Shown: positions 1 to 8,642, numbered from the stretch's first letter. The stretch is 64,000 nucleotides of DNA from JAIBJN01 sp963842305 (GCA_963842305.1 CAWJFW010000002.1:372001-436000), one strand, 5' to 3'. Numbers and translations are program-made. Notes: generated by a model from the sequence alone, not told the origin.

Positions 1-1
1 C

Positions 2-124
2 GCCAGCCACAAGGCGGCCGCCTGGACGGCGCAGGCCGAGCTTGCGGTGCAGCGCGGCGACAAGGAGGCCGCGATCGCCCTCTACCAGCAGGCGGTACAG
101 GCGCTGCAGGACTTCCGCTTCTAG
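2..124 (+). CDS. C-terminal tail of a TPR-type protein (partial)
   Basis: An open frame runs off the left edge and stops at a TAG at 122-124. It leaves 40 residues rich in Ala and Gln, ending in QALQDFRF. The spacing of Ala, Tyr and small residues (QRGDKEAAIALYQQAVQAL) matches one tetratricopeptide helix pair, so this is probably the last repeat of a TPR protein. Further along the window, genes pair TPRs with AAA or cyclase domains, so such a receptor is possible, but nothing upstream is visible and no function is assigned. Confidence 0.5.
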   Translation, partial: ASHKAAAWTAQAELAVQRGDKEAAIALYQQAVQALQDFRF

Positions 125-186
125 GTGCCGTGGTCGTCGTTACGACGCCGATGGACGCCAAGCTGTGGAAGGGAGGTGAGCCAGAC

Positions 187-276
187 GTGAGCCGGGCCTC
201 GCTCCACATCCTTCTCGTCACGGTCGCGCTTCTCCTTGCGAGCATCGCCGGGAGGGGCTTCCCCGACGGGCCGTAG
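187..276 (+). CDS. Possible small membrane peptide, 29 aa
   Basis: A GTG at 187 follows a purine-rich ribosome-binding site (GGGAGGTGAG at about 171-180) at suitable spacing and opens 29 codons. The middle (HILLVTVALLLASIAG) is long enough and hydrophobic enough for one membrane span, with an Arg before and after it. No family is recognised. A chance frame is quite possible at this length; the ribosome-binding site and the transmembrane composition are the only support. Confidence 0.25.
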   Translation: MSRASLHILLVTVALLLASIAGRGFPDGP

Positions 277-288
277 CGCCTAGGAGAA

Positions 289-331
289 TTTGGCGGAACA
301 GGCGGACTGCGCCGAGCGACGTTCCGCCAAA
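289..331. repeat. 11-bp inverted repeat, 21-nt spacer
   Basis: TTTGGCGGAAC (289-299) is exactly reverse-complementary to GTTCCGCCAAA (321-331). The spacer itself is GC-rich and can pair further. It lies just after the small 187-276 frame and about 290 nt before the pilin start. It could be a terminator stem or a protein-binding operator; there is no following T-run to favour termination. Confidence 0.45.
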
Positions 332-473
332 CCCTCCTGGACGGACGCAGGTTCATCGAGTGGTTCGACCGGATCTCCGGAGCCGGCCGACCAGCGATGA
401 GGCCGTTTTTGCCGCCGGCGCGGCCGTCTTCTGCTGCTCTGAGGGCCGAAAATCACCCTTCTGTCTCTGATGA

Positions 474-499
474 GCGAATCCCTGCGCCGGGGGATTCGC
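474..499 (+). terminator. Hairpin with 9-bp perfect stem
   Basis: GCGAATCCC (474-482) pairs perfectly with GGGATTCGC (491-499) around an 8-nt loop. A few T residues follow, but there is no continuous tract. It would serve either to end transcription from upstream or as part of the pilin leader. Confidence 0.35.
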
Positions 500-621
500 T
501 TCCGCGCGTCCTGACCGATGCTCCAAGTGCTGGTAGAGCCCTACGGCGGATCGGTTCCGCGGCAGAGCTCTAGGAGCGAAGCCGTGCGACCCTCGACCCG
601 TTATAGGGGGTGAATGAAGAG

Positions 622-780
622 ATGCAGAGCTTTTTCACGCTGACCAAGCGCGAGGACGGGCAGACGATGGCCGAGTACGGCGTCGTGCTCGCCGTCATCA
701 CGCTGGCGGTTGTCGTCGCTCTGGCGGCGCTGTCCGGCGCCATCGGCGACGCGATCGACGCCGTGACCGGAGTCCTCTAG
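622..780 (+). CDS. Flp/Fap-type class III pilin
   Basis: This is a 52-residue prepilin for Flp (tight-adherence) pili, exported through the inner membrane and trimmed by a prepilin peptidase. The short basic leader ends in Gly, followed by QTMAEYGVVLAVITLAVV. This is the Flp signature: cleavage after Gly 13, Glu at about +5, Tyr next to it, then a hydrophobic assembly helix. The length is typical of the family. An in-frame GTG at 610 is an alternative start. No tad assembly genes (ATPase, secretin-like or peptidase) lie in the window, so the pilin must be assembled from elsewhere or be orphaned. A strong hairpin follows at 860-883. Confidence 0.85.
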   Translation: MQSFFTLTKREDGQTMAEYGVVLAVITLAVVVALAALSGAIGDAIDAVTGVL

Positions 781-859
781 CAGTCACCGGCTGCGGCCGC
801 GGGCAACTGGCTCTTCGAGTTCTGCGGAGAGGCGCCCGCGGTCGCAGCCGCCCTCTTTG

Positions 860-883
860 GTCGAGGGCGCTTGCGCCCTCGAC
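860..883 (+). terminator. Likely transcription terminator after the pilin
   Basis: GTCGAGGGCGC is followed almost at once by its exact reverse complement, giving an 11-bp GC-rich stem with a very tight loop. It sits about 80 nt after the pilin stop and 43 nt before the next start. There is no T-run, which is common for actinobacterial terminators. Confidence 0.55.
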
Positions 884-925
884 ATCTTCCACTCGACGCC
901 GCTTGCGGCGGAGTAAGGTGGGCGC

Positions 926-1681
926 ATGGACGGCACCCTGCCGGACGTTGTGGAGGAGGGGCGCCGTGTCCTTCGTGAGGCCGACGACCGAGGCGTCATC
1001 CTGCGGGCGCTGGGCGGCGTCGCTGTCGTGCTCCGCGCGTCGAACGGGCTGCCCGAGTCGTTCCGGCGGACGTACAACGATCTCGACTTCGCGGCGGATA
1101 AAGGGAGCTCCGCCGCGTGCGGCAAGATCTTCCGGGAGCTTGGCTATGAGCCGCACGCGGAGTTCAACGCGTTGCACGGGTCGGAGCGCCTGCTCTTCTT
1201 CGACACGCCGAACCACCGCAAGGTGGACGTCTTCGTCGGGAGCTTCCGCATGTCGCACAAGATCCCGCTCGAGGGACGCCTCGGCCTCGACCCGCTGACG
1301 GTCCCGCTCGCCGAGCTCCTGCTCACGAAGCTCCAGATCGCCGAGCTGAACGAGAAGGACGTCCAGGATTCGCTCGCGCTTCTGCACGGCCATCCCGTCG
1401 GCGCCGAGGACGGCGACACCGTGAACGCCGACCGGCTTGCAAACGTCCTGAGCGACGACTGGGGCCTCTGGCGAACGTTCACCGGGAACCTCGCGGTCTG
1501 CCGGGATCACATCGGCGCCTACGGGCTCGGCGACGAGGACGCGGAGCAACTAACGGACCGGATCGTCGTGCTCGGCGAACGGATCGACGCGGAGCCGAAG
1601 ACCCGCGCGTGGAAGCTTCGCGCTCGGATCGGGGAGCGCAAGCGCTGGTACGAGACGCCCGAGGAGGTCGGCGACTCCTAG
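926..1681 (+). CDS. Minimal nucleotidyltransferase-fold protein (AbiEii/DUF1814-like)
   Basis: The 251-residue protein begins with a helix and then LRALGGVAVVLRA, about 20 residues, and YNDLDFA. This is the hG(G/S)xAhxhh ... R/Y-x-DhDh pattern of minimal nucleotidyltransferases, where the Asp pair binds metal and the nucleotide. The central DVFVG would supply the third acidic residue. Relatives include the toxin half of AbiE-type systems and housekeeping nucleotidyltransferases. No AbiEi-like partner is adjacent. A TAAGGT box lies 6 nt before the ATG, so the mRNA is probably leaderless. It converges on the metallophosphoesterase gene, the two ends overlapping by 4 nt. The fold call is good; substrate and biological role are unknown. 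Confidence 0.65.
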   Translation: MDGTLPDVVEEGRRVLREADDRGVILRALGGVAVVLRASNGLPESFRRTYNDLDFAADKGSSAACGKIFRELGYEPHAEFNALHGSERLLFFDTPNHRKVDVFVGSFRMSHKIPLEGRLGLDPLTVPLAELLLTKLQIAELNEKDVQDSLALLHGHPVGAEDGDTVNADRLANVLSDDWGLWRTFTGNLAVCRDHIGAYGLGDEDAEQLTDRIVVLGERIDAEPKTRAWKLRARIGERKRWYETPEEVGDS

Positions 1682-2616
1682 CCCGCCGTGAACTGGTGGC
1701 CGCGGAGCTTCCCCTTGCGAAGCTCGACCAGCGCGCCGCGGAGAATGCCCTCGTTGTACTCGCTTCCCGGGTTGAGGCAGACGGTCCGGCCGAGCTTGTG
1801 GACCCCGCGGGACTCGTGCAGGTGCCCGTGGAGGCCGAGCAGCGGCTGGTAGCGCTCGATGGCCGCCCGGCAGGCCGTGCTGCCGACCGGCTGCATCTCG
1901 GCGCCCCCCGCGCCCGAGGTCATCCGGAGATTCTCGTCCAGCTTCGGTCCGGCGTCGATGCCGGTGTCGTAGGGCGGGCAGTGGAAGTTGAAGACGGCCT
2001 TCTCCGGATCGTCCAGCCCCGAGATCGCGGCCTCCAGCCGTCGTGCGAGATCGTCCTCCTCGACGTCGCGCGGGCAGTTCCACGGCGTGCGGTTTGCATA
2101 GCCACAGCTCGCCACCTCGGTGCCGTCAGGGAGGGTCGCTGTCCGGCCCTCGAGGAACTGCACCCACTCGCTCGACTCCAGTACCGCATCGATCCCGGCC
2201 GGGTCGTCGTTGCCGGCATTCATGTAGCAGGGGACGTCCTGCGGTCGAAGCCGTTCCTCCGCGAGGGCGACCCAGCGCTCGAGCCGCTCGCGCATGAGCC
2301 GCAGGAAGAGGGCCTCGCGCGCGGTCGGGTCCGCGCGCAAGGCCTCCTCCTCGTCAGGGTCGCAGCGGTGCGAGTAGTAGCCGGCGTTCGCGATCTTCTT
2401 CTCCAGTTCGCCGACGGCATCGCCCTCGGCGGCGACGTCCTCGCCGAGGAAGACCCCCCGGTGGACGCCGTTCTCGCGGACGAGCGGGACGATGGCCTTC
2501 CCGGTTAGATCCCCGCCGAGGAGGATCGCGTCGGCTCCGTAGAAGGACGCGGCGTTCACGAACTTCGTGAAGCAGCGGTCCGACCCGTGAACGTCGGTGG
2601 CGTAGAAGAGCTTCAC
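1678..2616 (-). CDS. Metallophosphoesterase
   Basis: A calcineurin-like phosphoesterase of 312 residues. All five metal-ligand blocks are visible in order: DVHG near residue 8, GGDLTG, GNDD, FHCPP and the C-terminal GHLHE. It is cytoplasmic (no signal peptide). The GTG start begins 1 nt after the permease stop, so the two genes should be translationally coupled. It is the last gene of the deacylase-aminotransferase operon. The likely role is hydrolysis of a phosphoester or nucleotide; the substrate cannot be told from sequence. It lacks the features of 2',3'-cyclic phosphodiesterases that carry 5'-nucleotidase domains. Confidence 0.85.
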   Translation of the reverse strand: MKLFYATDVHGSDRCFTKFVNAASFYGADAILLGGDLTGKAIVPLVRENGVHRGVFLGEDVAAEGDAVGELEKKIANAGYYSHRCDPDEEEALRADPTAREALFLRLMRERLERWVALAEERLRPQDVPCYMNAGNDDPAGIDAVLESSEWVQFLEGRTATLPDGTEVASCGYANRTPWNCPRDVEEDDLARRLEAAISGLDDPEKAVFNFHCPPYDTGIDAGPKLDENLRMTSGAGGAEMQPVGSTACRAAIERYQPLLGLHGHLHESRGVHKLGRTVCLNPGSEYNEGILRGALVELRKGKLRGHQFTAG

Positions 2617-2617
2617 G

Positions 2618-4256
2618 CTATTCCGGCGGGATCTCCTTGTAGAGCAAGTCGAGATTGACACCGCGGCGCAGCTGCACCGCGCGCGAGATGTAGTAGAGGA
2701 CGACCCCCGAGACGTAGATGCCGACGACGAAGGCGATCGCACGGTTCCCGGTGGGACCGCTGAACGCCGGCGTATCGAACGACGAGTAGAGGATGAGCGA
2801 GAAGAGGATGAGATTCCCGATTCCGAGCAGCGTCATGACGGGGATGCCAAGGATCTTCCGTTTGACCGCCTCCGGCGCCTGCTCGAAGAGGTCGCGTCGC
2901 CGGTACGGCAGGAGAATGGCCGCGAAGCTCGCCATCCAGAAGGCGATCGAGAAGATGACGATGTAGTTGACGACGATCGTGAAGAAGCTCGTGAAGACGT
3001 AGAGCGCGAGCAGCACGATCGCGACGATGGTGATGAGGATTGCGGCCACCCACGGCGCGTGCGTCCGCTCGCCGACCGTGGACAGCTGCCGTGGCGCGAC
3101 GCCGTCGAACGACCACGCGAAGATGTTCCGCGTGCAGATCATGGCGATCACGAACAGGAGCAGGACATTCCAGAGGATGAAGCTGACCCCCATGATCACG
3201 TTCAGAACCGTTGACCCGGTCATGAGCCCGACGAAGAAGTTCAGGACCGGCGAGACCGGGATCCCGGAGCCGTCGTCCGTGTTGTTGTTGAGGTAGACGA
3301 CCGAGTTCGTGAAGTCCTGGCCGACGATGTCGTAGTAGCGCCAGAACGCCAGCAGGTAGACGAGGAAGGCGAAGAGGAGCGTGGCCATGATCATCCGCGG
3401 CTGCGTCTTCGAGGCCTGCTTCACCTCGCCGCCGATGTAGGCGGAGTACGTGAAGCCGATGTAGATCCAGTACCCGAGCGGGAGCGCGAGCAGGGCGCCC
3501 CAGAACGTCGCGTCCCCGACCGAGAAGCCGGAGCTCGACGCCTGGTCGATGATGCCCTGGTACGTCTGGCCGTCGGCGTTCTCGGCCATGAAGGCGTTGA
3601 ACCTCGAGACGAACTCGTCCTTCGAGGTCGTGAAGAGCACCGCGAGGGTCACGAACGTCCCGATCATCGCCGGGATGAAGCAGATCATGAACAGGTTGCG
3701 GATGACCCTCGTGTTCAGGCAGAGCACGAACAGGACGAGAACGAGGATGCCTGCGCCGAGGAGGAACACCCACCAGTCGCCGCTCACGCTCACGCTCCAG
3801 TCGATGAGCGTGCTCGTTGCCGATCGCGCTCCCGAGCGTGGCGAGGGCGATCGCGATGCCGAAGTTCACGGCGAACGCGGCATAGAGCCCGAGTCCGAGG
3901 AACTGGGACCACGTGAAGCCCCAGTTGGCCGTGAAGCCGGCCACGGGATGGACGACGCGGGAGAGGTAGACGTAGTCGCCGCCAGAGCGCGGCATCACCC
4001 CGGCCAGGTAGCCGTACATGAGGGCGTTGAACACCGTCAGGACCGTTCCGATCAGGACGACGAGGAGCACGTTCTGTTCCGGCCAGAGCCCGGAGATGAA
4101 GGTCGGGACGACCATGAGCACGAGGCCCAGCGCGTACCCGAGCGTGTTGAAGACGAAGACGTCGGCCGGCCGGAACTCGCGGATGAGCCCGGACGACTGA
4201 CGGACGAAGAGGCCCCGCGCCTCAAGCGGTGCGCCGGGCGCGACTTGCTCAGCCAT
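2618..4256 (-). pseudogene. APC-superfamily amino acid/amine permease, frameshifted
   Basis: Read across one frame change, this is a permease of about 545 residues. The N-terminal 150 residues (start at the ATG at 4256, behind GAGGAGG) contain the first helices and the APC-like MPRSGGDYVYLSR loop. The rest lies in another frame from about 3815 and gives about nine further hydrophobic segments, ending at 2618. The break is near 3806-3820. The gene length is one base over a multiple of three, so a single inserted base explains it. If genuine, the gene is inactive; if a sequencing error, it encodes the importer for the operon's substrate. The next gene starts immediately after its stop. Confidence 0.8.
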
Positions 4257-4292
4257 GGTGCATTCCTCCTCGGGACAACAGGTCGATGGCTC

Positions 4293-5087
4293 TCACCTGG
4301 TAGCGCGTTCCTTCTCCGAGACCGTGACGGGTAGTGGCGGTCGGACGAGCTTCGGATAGTCGGTGCGCGGGTCGACGCCGCCGGGGTCGGCGACCGGAAC
4401 GACGAGCAGTTCCTCCTGGTCCCGACTTGCCTCCACGAGGATCTCGCCGGTGGGAGCGACCGATCTGCTGGCGCCCACGAAGACGAGGCCGTCCCCGCTG
4501 CCCACGAGGTTCGCGTAGAGGTGAGGGAGCCTGTTCTCGTGCGCCCTGGCGACCGCGCCGACGGCATGGTCGATGAAGAACGGGTCCATGTTCGCGGAGG
4601 CCGTGACGAGCAGCTCCGCTCCCGCCAGCGCGACCTGTCGGCCGGGTTCGGGGAACTCGATGTCGAAGCAGATGAGCGGTGCTGCGCGACGGCCCGCAAG
4701 CTCGAGGACCAGCAGCTCCTCGCCCTGGAGGAAGCCGGCGTCGGCCTCCGACGGGAACAGGTACGTCTTGCGGTAGACGCCGGCGAGCGAGCCGTCGGTA
4801 TCGATGCAGGCGGCCGAGTTGGCGACGCCTTTCGGCGTCCGTTCGGCGAAGCCGATCACGACCGCTGTCTCCGCCTCTGCCGCTGCCGCCGAGATGCTCG
4901 CGAGCTCCTCTCCGTCGGGTTCCCGGGCGAGGGCGTCGAGATCCCGGTAGGTATAGCCGCAGAGGTAGAGCTCGGGAAAGACGGCGATTTCGACCTCCGG
5001 ATGCGTGCGGATCGCGTCGATCGCCCGCGCCGTGTTTCCTTCGATGTCGCCGATCCGGCAGGCGAGCTGTGCCAGGAGCGCGTTCAT
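4293..5087 (-). CDS. Carbon-nitrogen hydrolase (nitrilase superfamily)
   Basis: A 264-residue amidase-type enzyme with the full Glu-Lys-Cys triad: E39 in FPELYLCGY, K107 in YRKTYLFP and C140 in LICFDIEFPE. Members hydrolyse C-N bonds of amides, nitriles or N-carbamoyl amines in the cytoplasm. Closest in type are N-carbamoylputrescine/omega-amidase-like branches, but the substrate is not resolved. Its ATG overlaps the GntR stop (ATGA). The permease starts 36 nt downstream. Together with the deacylase and aminotransferase it could release an amine or ammonia from an amide intermediate. Confidence 0.88.
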   Translation of the reverse strand: MNALLAQLACRIGDIEGNTARAIDAIRTHPEVEIAVFPELYLCGYTYRDLDALAREPDGEELASISAAAAEAETAVVIGFAERTPKGVANSAACIDTDGSLAGVYRKTYLFPSEADAGFLQGEELLVLELAGRRAAPLICFDIEFPEPGRQVALAGAELLVTASANMDPFFIDHAVGAVARAHENRLPHLYANLVGSGDGLVFVGASRSVAPTGEILVEASRDQEELLVVPVADPGGVDPRTDYPKLVRPPLPVTVSEKERATR

Positions 5088-5869
5088 GCTCGTTCCTCCT
5101 TTCCGGTCGAGGCGGCCCGGCCGTCGCGCCTGCGGTGGATCGCGTCGAGGATCGCCCGAATGCCTCGGTTGCTCGCCTCGACGTGCTCGGCCATCGCGTC
5201 CATGGCCTGCTCGTCGTCGCCCAGCTCGATGCCGGCGAGGATGCCGTCGTGCTCCTCGGAGAGTCGCCGGTGCCAGGCCTCCGTCTCGGGAAGCAGCCCG
5301 ATCGCTTCGTTCAGCTGGGCCCGGATCTCCTCGATCGACCGGACGAGATAGCCGTTGCTCGTCGCGCGCGCCACGGCGAGGTGGAACTCGGTGTCGGAGC
5401 GCATGTAGTCGAGCTCCGTCGATGCGTCTGCCATTCGGATCAGCTCACGCCGCATGGCAGCGAGATCATCGCCGCTCCGGGCTCCGGCCGCCAGGGCGGC
5501 AACGCCGGGCTCGAGGGTCGAGCGGTAGACGAGGAGCTGCTCGATGTCGTCGCGCCGGCGCCTGATGCGCTGGATCAGCCCGGCCCTCACCTTCGCGTCG
5601 TCGGCCGGCTGTGAGACGAACGTCCCGCCGCTGCGGCCCCGCCGCGTCTCGACCAGGTGGTCCCGCTCGAGGAGGCGGAGGGCGTGCTGGACGGTCGCGC
5701 GGCCGACGCCGAACAGGGACGCCAGCTCGCGCTCCGACGGCAGGGCCTCGCCCGGGCCGATCAGCCTGAGCTCGATGTGCCGTCGAATCTGGTCGGCCAC
5801 GGACTCGTGCGCCCGAAGCTGCTGGATCGGCTCGAAGCGAACACGGGGTTCGCTCGCCGCGGCAGTCAC
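5084..5869 (-). CDS. GntR-family regulator, FadR/FCD type
   Basis: A 261-residue repressor-type regulator. Residues about 22-85 form the winged helix-turn-helix (ESVADQIRRHIELRL ... LPSERELASLFGVGRATVQHALRLLE). The remainder is an all-helical FCD ligand-binding domain with metal-binding residues in DTEFHLAVARAT and the later His of EEHDGIL and AEHVEASN. Its GTG overlaps the aminotransferase stop (GTGA) and its stop overlaps the nitrilase start. It is thus embedded in the operon, most likely as the local sensor of substrate or product. An operator could not be picked out by eye. Confidence 0.88.
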   Translation of the reverse strand: MTAAASEPRVRFEPIQQLRAHESVADQIRRHIELRLIGPGEALPSERELASLFGVGRATVQHALRLLERDHLVETRRGRSGGTFVSQPADDAKVRAGLIQRIRRRRDDIEQLLVYRSTLEPGVAALAAGARSGDDLAAMRRELIRMADASTELDYMRSDTEFHLAVARATSNGYLVRSIEEIRAQLNEAIGLLPETEAWHRRLSEEHDGILAGIELGDDEQAMDAMAEHVEASNRGIRAILDAIHRRRDGRAASTGKEERA

Positions 5870-7245
5870 GGAGCTCTCCCGGCTGCCGTCGGGCTCGCGA
5901 GCTCGGCGAGCACCTCTTCCTCGACGACCTTGATCGTGTCGGCCATGCGCTCGACGACGAGCGAGAGCTCCTCGTCCGAGGACGTGAACGCCGGAGCAAT
6001 GAGCGTCTGGTCGCCTGTGTAGCCGTCGCGGGTCGGCTGGGTGGAGTAGACGACGAGGCCGCGGGCCAGGGCCTCGACGTCGATCCGGCGCGCGAGGTCG
6101 AGCTCGGGCGGCAGGAACGAGCGGCCGTCGCGCGGGTCGGCGTAGTCGATGCCGAGCAGAAAGCCGCGGCCGCGAACCTCCGCGACGAGCTCGGAGTCGG
6201 CGAGGGCGGCCTCGAGGGCGCGCCGGAGCTTCGGCCCCTCCGCGTGCACGCGCTCGACCAGCTTCCGGTCGCGCAGGTAGTCGATGACCGCAAGCCCGAC
6301 TGCGCAGGGAAGCGGCGCTCCGTCCCACGTGTGCCCGAGCTCGAAGGCACGTGAGCCCTCGGCGAACGCGCGGTAGACCTCGTCGCGGCAGAGCACCGCG
6401 CCGATCGGCGCATAGCCGGCTCCCAGCCCTTTCGCAGTCGTGATCACGTCGGGAACGAGGGGGAGTTGCTCCGCGGCGAACCAGGTTCCCGTCCGACCCA
6501 TCCCCGTCACGACCTCGTCGAGGCAGATGAGGAACCCGTGCTCGTCACGGCGCTCGGCAAGCCCTGTCCAGAACGCCTCCGGGGGCGAGTAGCCGGGCAG
6601 GGCTGCGGCGCTGACCGGCTCGCAGAAGAACGCGGACACGGTCTCCGGGCCCGCGTCCGCGAGTACGCGGTCGAGGGCCTCGAGAGCCGCTTCGCCGCTC
6701 GGGTCGAAGCGCCAGGTCGAGGGCGGGATGTGGAGGTGGGGGGTCAGATACGGCGTGTAGTGGTGGTGCAAACCCGGCCTGCCCGTGAGCGAGAGGGCGA
6801 CGGCGGTCGGCCCGTGGTACGCCTGCGCCGGTGAGACGATGCGCCATCGCTTCGGCTCGCCGCGCTCGACGTGGTAGCTCCGAGCGAGGCGGACCGCGGT
6901 CTCGTTGGCCTCTGCCCCGCCCGTCACGAAGTGCACACGCGTGAAGTCCTGCGGAGCCAGCGCAACCAGCTCGCGGGCGAGGTCCTCCTGCGCCTGCGTC
7001 GTGAACTGCTGGTTGTAGAGAAACGAGACCCGGGCCGCCTGGGCGCGGGCCGCCTCGACGAGCTCAGGGACGCCGTGGCCGACGCTCGTCACCATCGCTC
7101 CGCCGCCGACCGCGTCGAGGTAGCTCGTACCCGCGGAGTCGTACAGCCAGACGCCTGCGGCTCGATCGATCAGCGGGTAGGGCCGGTCGAGCTCACGGAG
7201 GAAGACGCTCGTATCGGGCTCGCGGACGAAGACGGGCCCGCTCAT
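5866..7245 (-). CDS. Class III PLP-dependent aminotransferase
   Basis: A 459-residue fold-type I aminotransferase of the omega-amino-acid/amine group. Seen in order: SFLYNQQFTT, the GGAEANETAVRLAR phosphate-binding region, the cofactor Asp in CLDEVVTG (D243), and the Schiff-base lysine K272 in ITTAKGLGAGYAPIGAV. It transfers an amino group from an omega-amine or beta/gamma-amino acid to a keto acid in the cytosol. Its ATG overlaps the M20 gene stop (ATGA) and its own stop overlaps the GntR start, so the three are translated as a coupled set. The exact amino donor is unknown. Confidence 0.92.
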   Translation of the reverse strand: MSGPVFVREPDTSVFLRELDRPYPLIDRAAGVWLYDSAGTSYLDAVGGGAMVTSVGHGVPELVEAARAQAARVSFLYNQQFTTQAQEDLARELVALAPQDFTRVHFVTGGAEANETAVRLARSYHVERGEPKRWRIVSPAQAYHGPTAVALSLTGRPGLHHHYTPYLTPHLHIPPSTWRFDPSGEAALEALDRVLADAGPETVSAFFCEPVSAAALPGYSPPEAFWTGLAERRDEHGFLICLDEVVTGMGRTGTWFAAEQLPLVPDVITTAKGLGAGYAPIGAVLCRDEVYRAFAEGSRAFELGHTWDGAPLPCAVGLAVIDYLRDRKLVERVHAEGPKLRRALEAALADSELVAEVRGRGFLLGIDYADPRDGRSFLPPELDLARRIDVEALARGLVVYSTQPTRDGYTGDQTLIAPAFTSSDEELSLVVERMADTIKVVEEEVLAELASPTAAGRAP

Positions 7246-8540
7246 GTCGACCCCCCGCACCACGACGAGATCGCGCGCGCGTAAAGCTTCGCGCCGAGCA
7301 CGAGCTCGTCGATTCCCACCCACTCGTCCGGGGCGTGGGCACGAGTGAGGTCTCCCGGCCCGAACGCGGGGCTGGGAGTCTCGGCGAAGAGGGTCAGCAG
7401 GGCGCCGTCGTAGGTCGTGTCGATGCCCTCGCCGTGAACGTCGAGCCCGAGGTCGCGCCCGGCTCCCTGCGCGGCCGCAATGATCGGTGAGTCCGGGTCG
7501 ATCTCCGACGGCGGATAGTCCGTGTACCAGCTCCAGGTCGGCGGATGCTCGGACAGCCAGTCGTCGGCGCGCGCCACCGCCGCGACCGCCTCCTCGATCT
7601 CCGACCTTGGGATCGATCCGTATCCGCGCTCGTCGGCGTTGCCGGGAAGGTACGTGGCGTTGAGCGCGACGTCGCAGCGTTCGGGGATATTCGAGATGAA
7701 GCTGCCACCGGTCACGATAGTCGGGTTGACCGAAGGCGTGCCGAGGAGGGGGTGGCGCTTGTCGTCTCGGCCCGCCCAGTCCTCGGTCAGGCGGTCGAGT
7801 CCGGCCAGGGCGGCCGCCGCCTTCTGGATGGCGTTGACGCCGCCGCCCTCTCGCCAGTTCGGCTGATTCATCTCGGCGTGGGCAGAGCGTCCCTCGATCG
7901 TGAGCGTCCCGTGGAGGAGCCCGCGCGTCGCGATCCAGAGGTTGAGACGGGTCGGCTCGGGGACGAGTCCCGCGTCGGCGCGGTAGCCCCGTGCGATCGC
8001 GGCGATCGTCCCCATCGCACAGGTCTCTTCGTCCGGCACGGTCTCGAAGAAGACGTCTCCGGCCAGCTGGACGCCGCAGGCATGGAGCGTCTCGAGAGCG
8101 AAGAGCGCCGAGGCCACGCCGCCCTTCATGTCGACGGCTCCACGACCGTAGATGCGGCCGTCGCGAACGTCGGCCTCGAAGGGGGGTGAAGTCCACCGGG
8201 AGAGGTCGCCCGCGTCGACCACGTCGATGTGGCCGTTGACGACGAGGCTGCGCCCGCCTCCCGCGCCCCGGATCGTTCCGACCGTTAGCGGCCGGTCGCG
8301 CCAGTGGTGCCAGGGCGGCATCATCGGGTGGCCGGCGAACTCGTCCGCGTCGGGCTCCCACTGGTCGACTCCTGCGTCGATCGCCCGCAGGCGCTCGGCG
8401 ATGTAGGCCTGCAGGCCCGCCTCCTCGTTGGCCGTGTGCGCCGATCCTGGGGAGAGGTCGACCGACGTCGTGTCGAAGCGGACGAGCGCCCTGACGAGCT
8501 CGACGAGCTCCTCGGCGTTCGTGTCGATGTGCTCGTCCAC
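7242..8540 (-). CDS. M20-family deacylase/peptidase (ArgE/DapE type)
   Basis: A dinuclear metal amidohydrolase of about 432 residues. Visible ligands and catalytic residues are H104-x-D106 in VNGHIDVV, D137 in GRGAVDMKGG, the E171-E172 pair in VPDEETCAMG, and a late His in RAHAPDEW. The family removes acyl groups from N-acyl amino acids or diamines or splits dipeptides. A GTG at 8540 is preferred; an in-frame TTG at 8576 would add 12 residues. It is the first gene of the minus-strand operon. The intergenic stretch before it holds the upstream gene's terminator, so its promoter should lie between 8541 and 8640. Confidence 0.88.
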   Translation of the reverse strand: MDEHIDTNAEELVELVRALVRFDTTSVDLSPGSAHTANEEAGLQAYIAERLRAIDAGVDQWEPDADEFAGHPMMPPWHHWRDRPLTVGTIRGAGGGRSLVVNGHIDVVDAGDLSRWTSPPFEADVRDGRIYGRGAVDMKGGVASALFALETLHACGVQLAGDVFFETVPDEETCAMGTIAAIARGYRADAGLVPEPTRLNLWIATRGLLHGTLTIEGRSAHAEMNQPNWREGGGVNAIQKAAAALAGLDRLTEDWAGRDDKRHPLLGTPSVNPTIVTGGSFISNIPERCDVALNATYLPGNADERGYGSIPRSEIEEAVAAVARADDWLSEHPPTWSWYTDYPPSEIDPDSPIIAAAQGAGRDLGLDVHGEGIDTTYDGALLTLFAETPSPAFGPGDLTRAHAPDEWVGIDELVLGAKLYARAISSWCGGST

Positions 8541-8642
8541 TGCCTGGATCGACGAAAGGACCCGAGACAAGGCCAAATGATCGTACGCGCTTCAGGTCGC
8601 CGCCGTCAACACCCGGCGGCCCTTGCGACAAGAAAGCGAAAA

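Larger units (their letters stand above)
125..621. other. Structured non-coding stretch before the Flp pilin gene
   Basis: This interval has no convincing full-length gene. It contains one possible 29-residue membrane peptide (187-276), a long inverted repeat (289-331), a GC-rich hairpin (474-499), and a further self-complementary stretch around 534-575 (TAGAGC pairing with GCTCTA). The hairpins lie upstream of the pilin and may be an upstream terminator plus a 5' leader. I could not match them to a known riboswitch. Confidence 0.5.

Noticed and set aside
360..620. Cyclic-di-GMP riboswitch before the Flp pilin
   Set aside because: Pilin leaders sometimes carry one, but neither the conserved GEMM-I core nor its tetraloop receptor arrangement is visible here.
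926..1681. AbiE toxin-antitoxin system
   Set aside because: Only a nucleotidyltransferase-like protein is present; there is no AbiEi-like regulator on either side, so a two-gene system is not supported.
1609..2508. Plus-strand 299-codon frame opposite the metallophosphoesterase
   Set aside because: Its translation is rich in Arg, Gly and Leu without motifs and mirrors the codon pattern of the opposite gene, which has complete metal-binding blocks.
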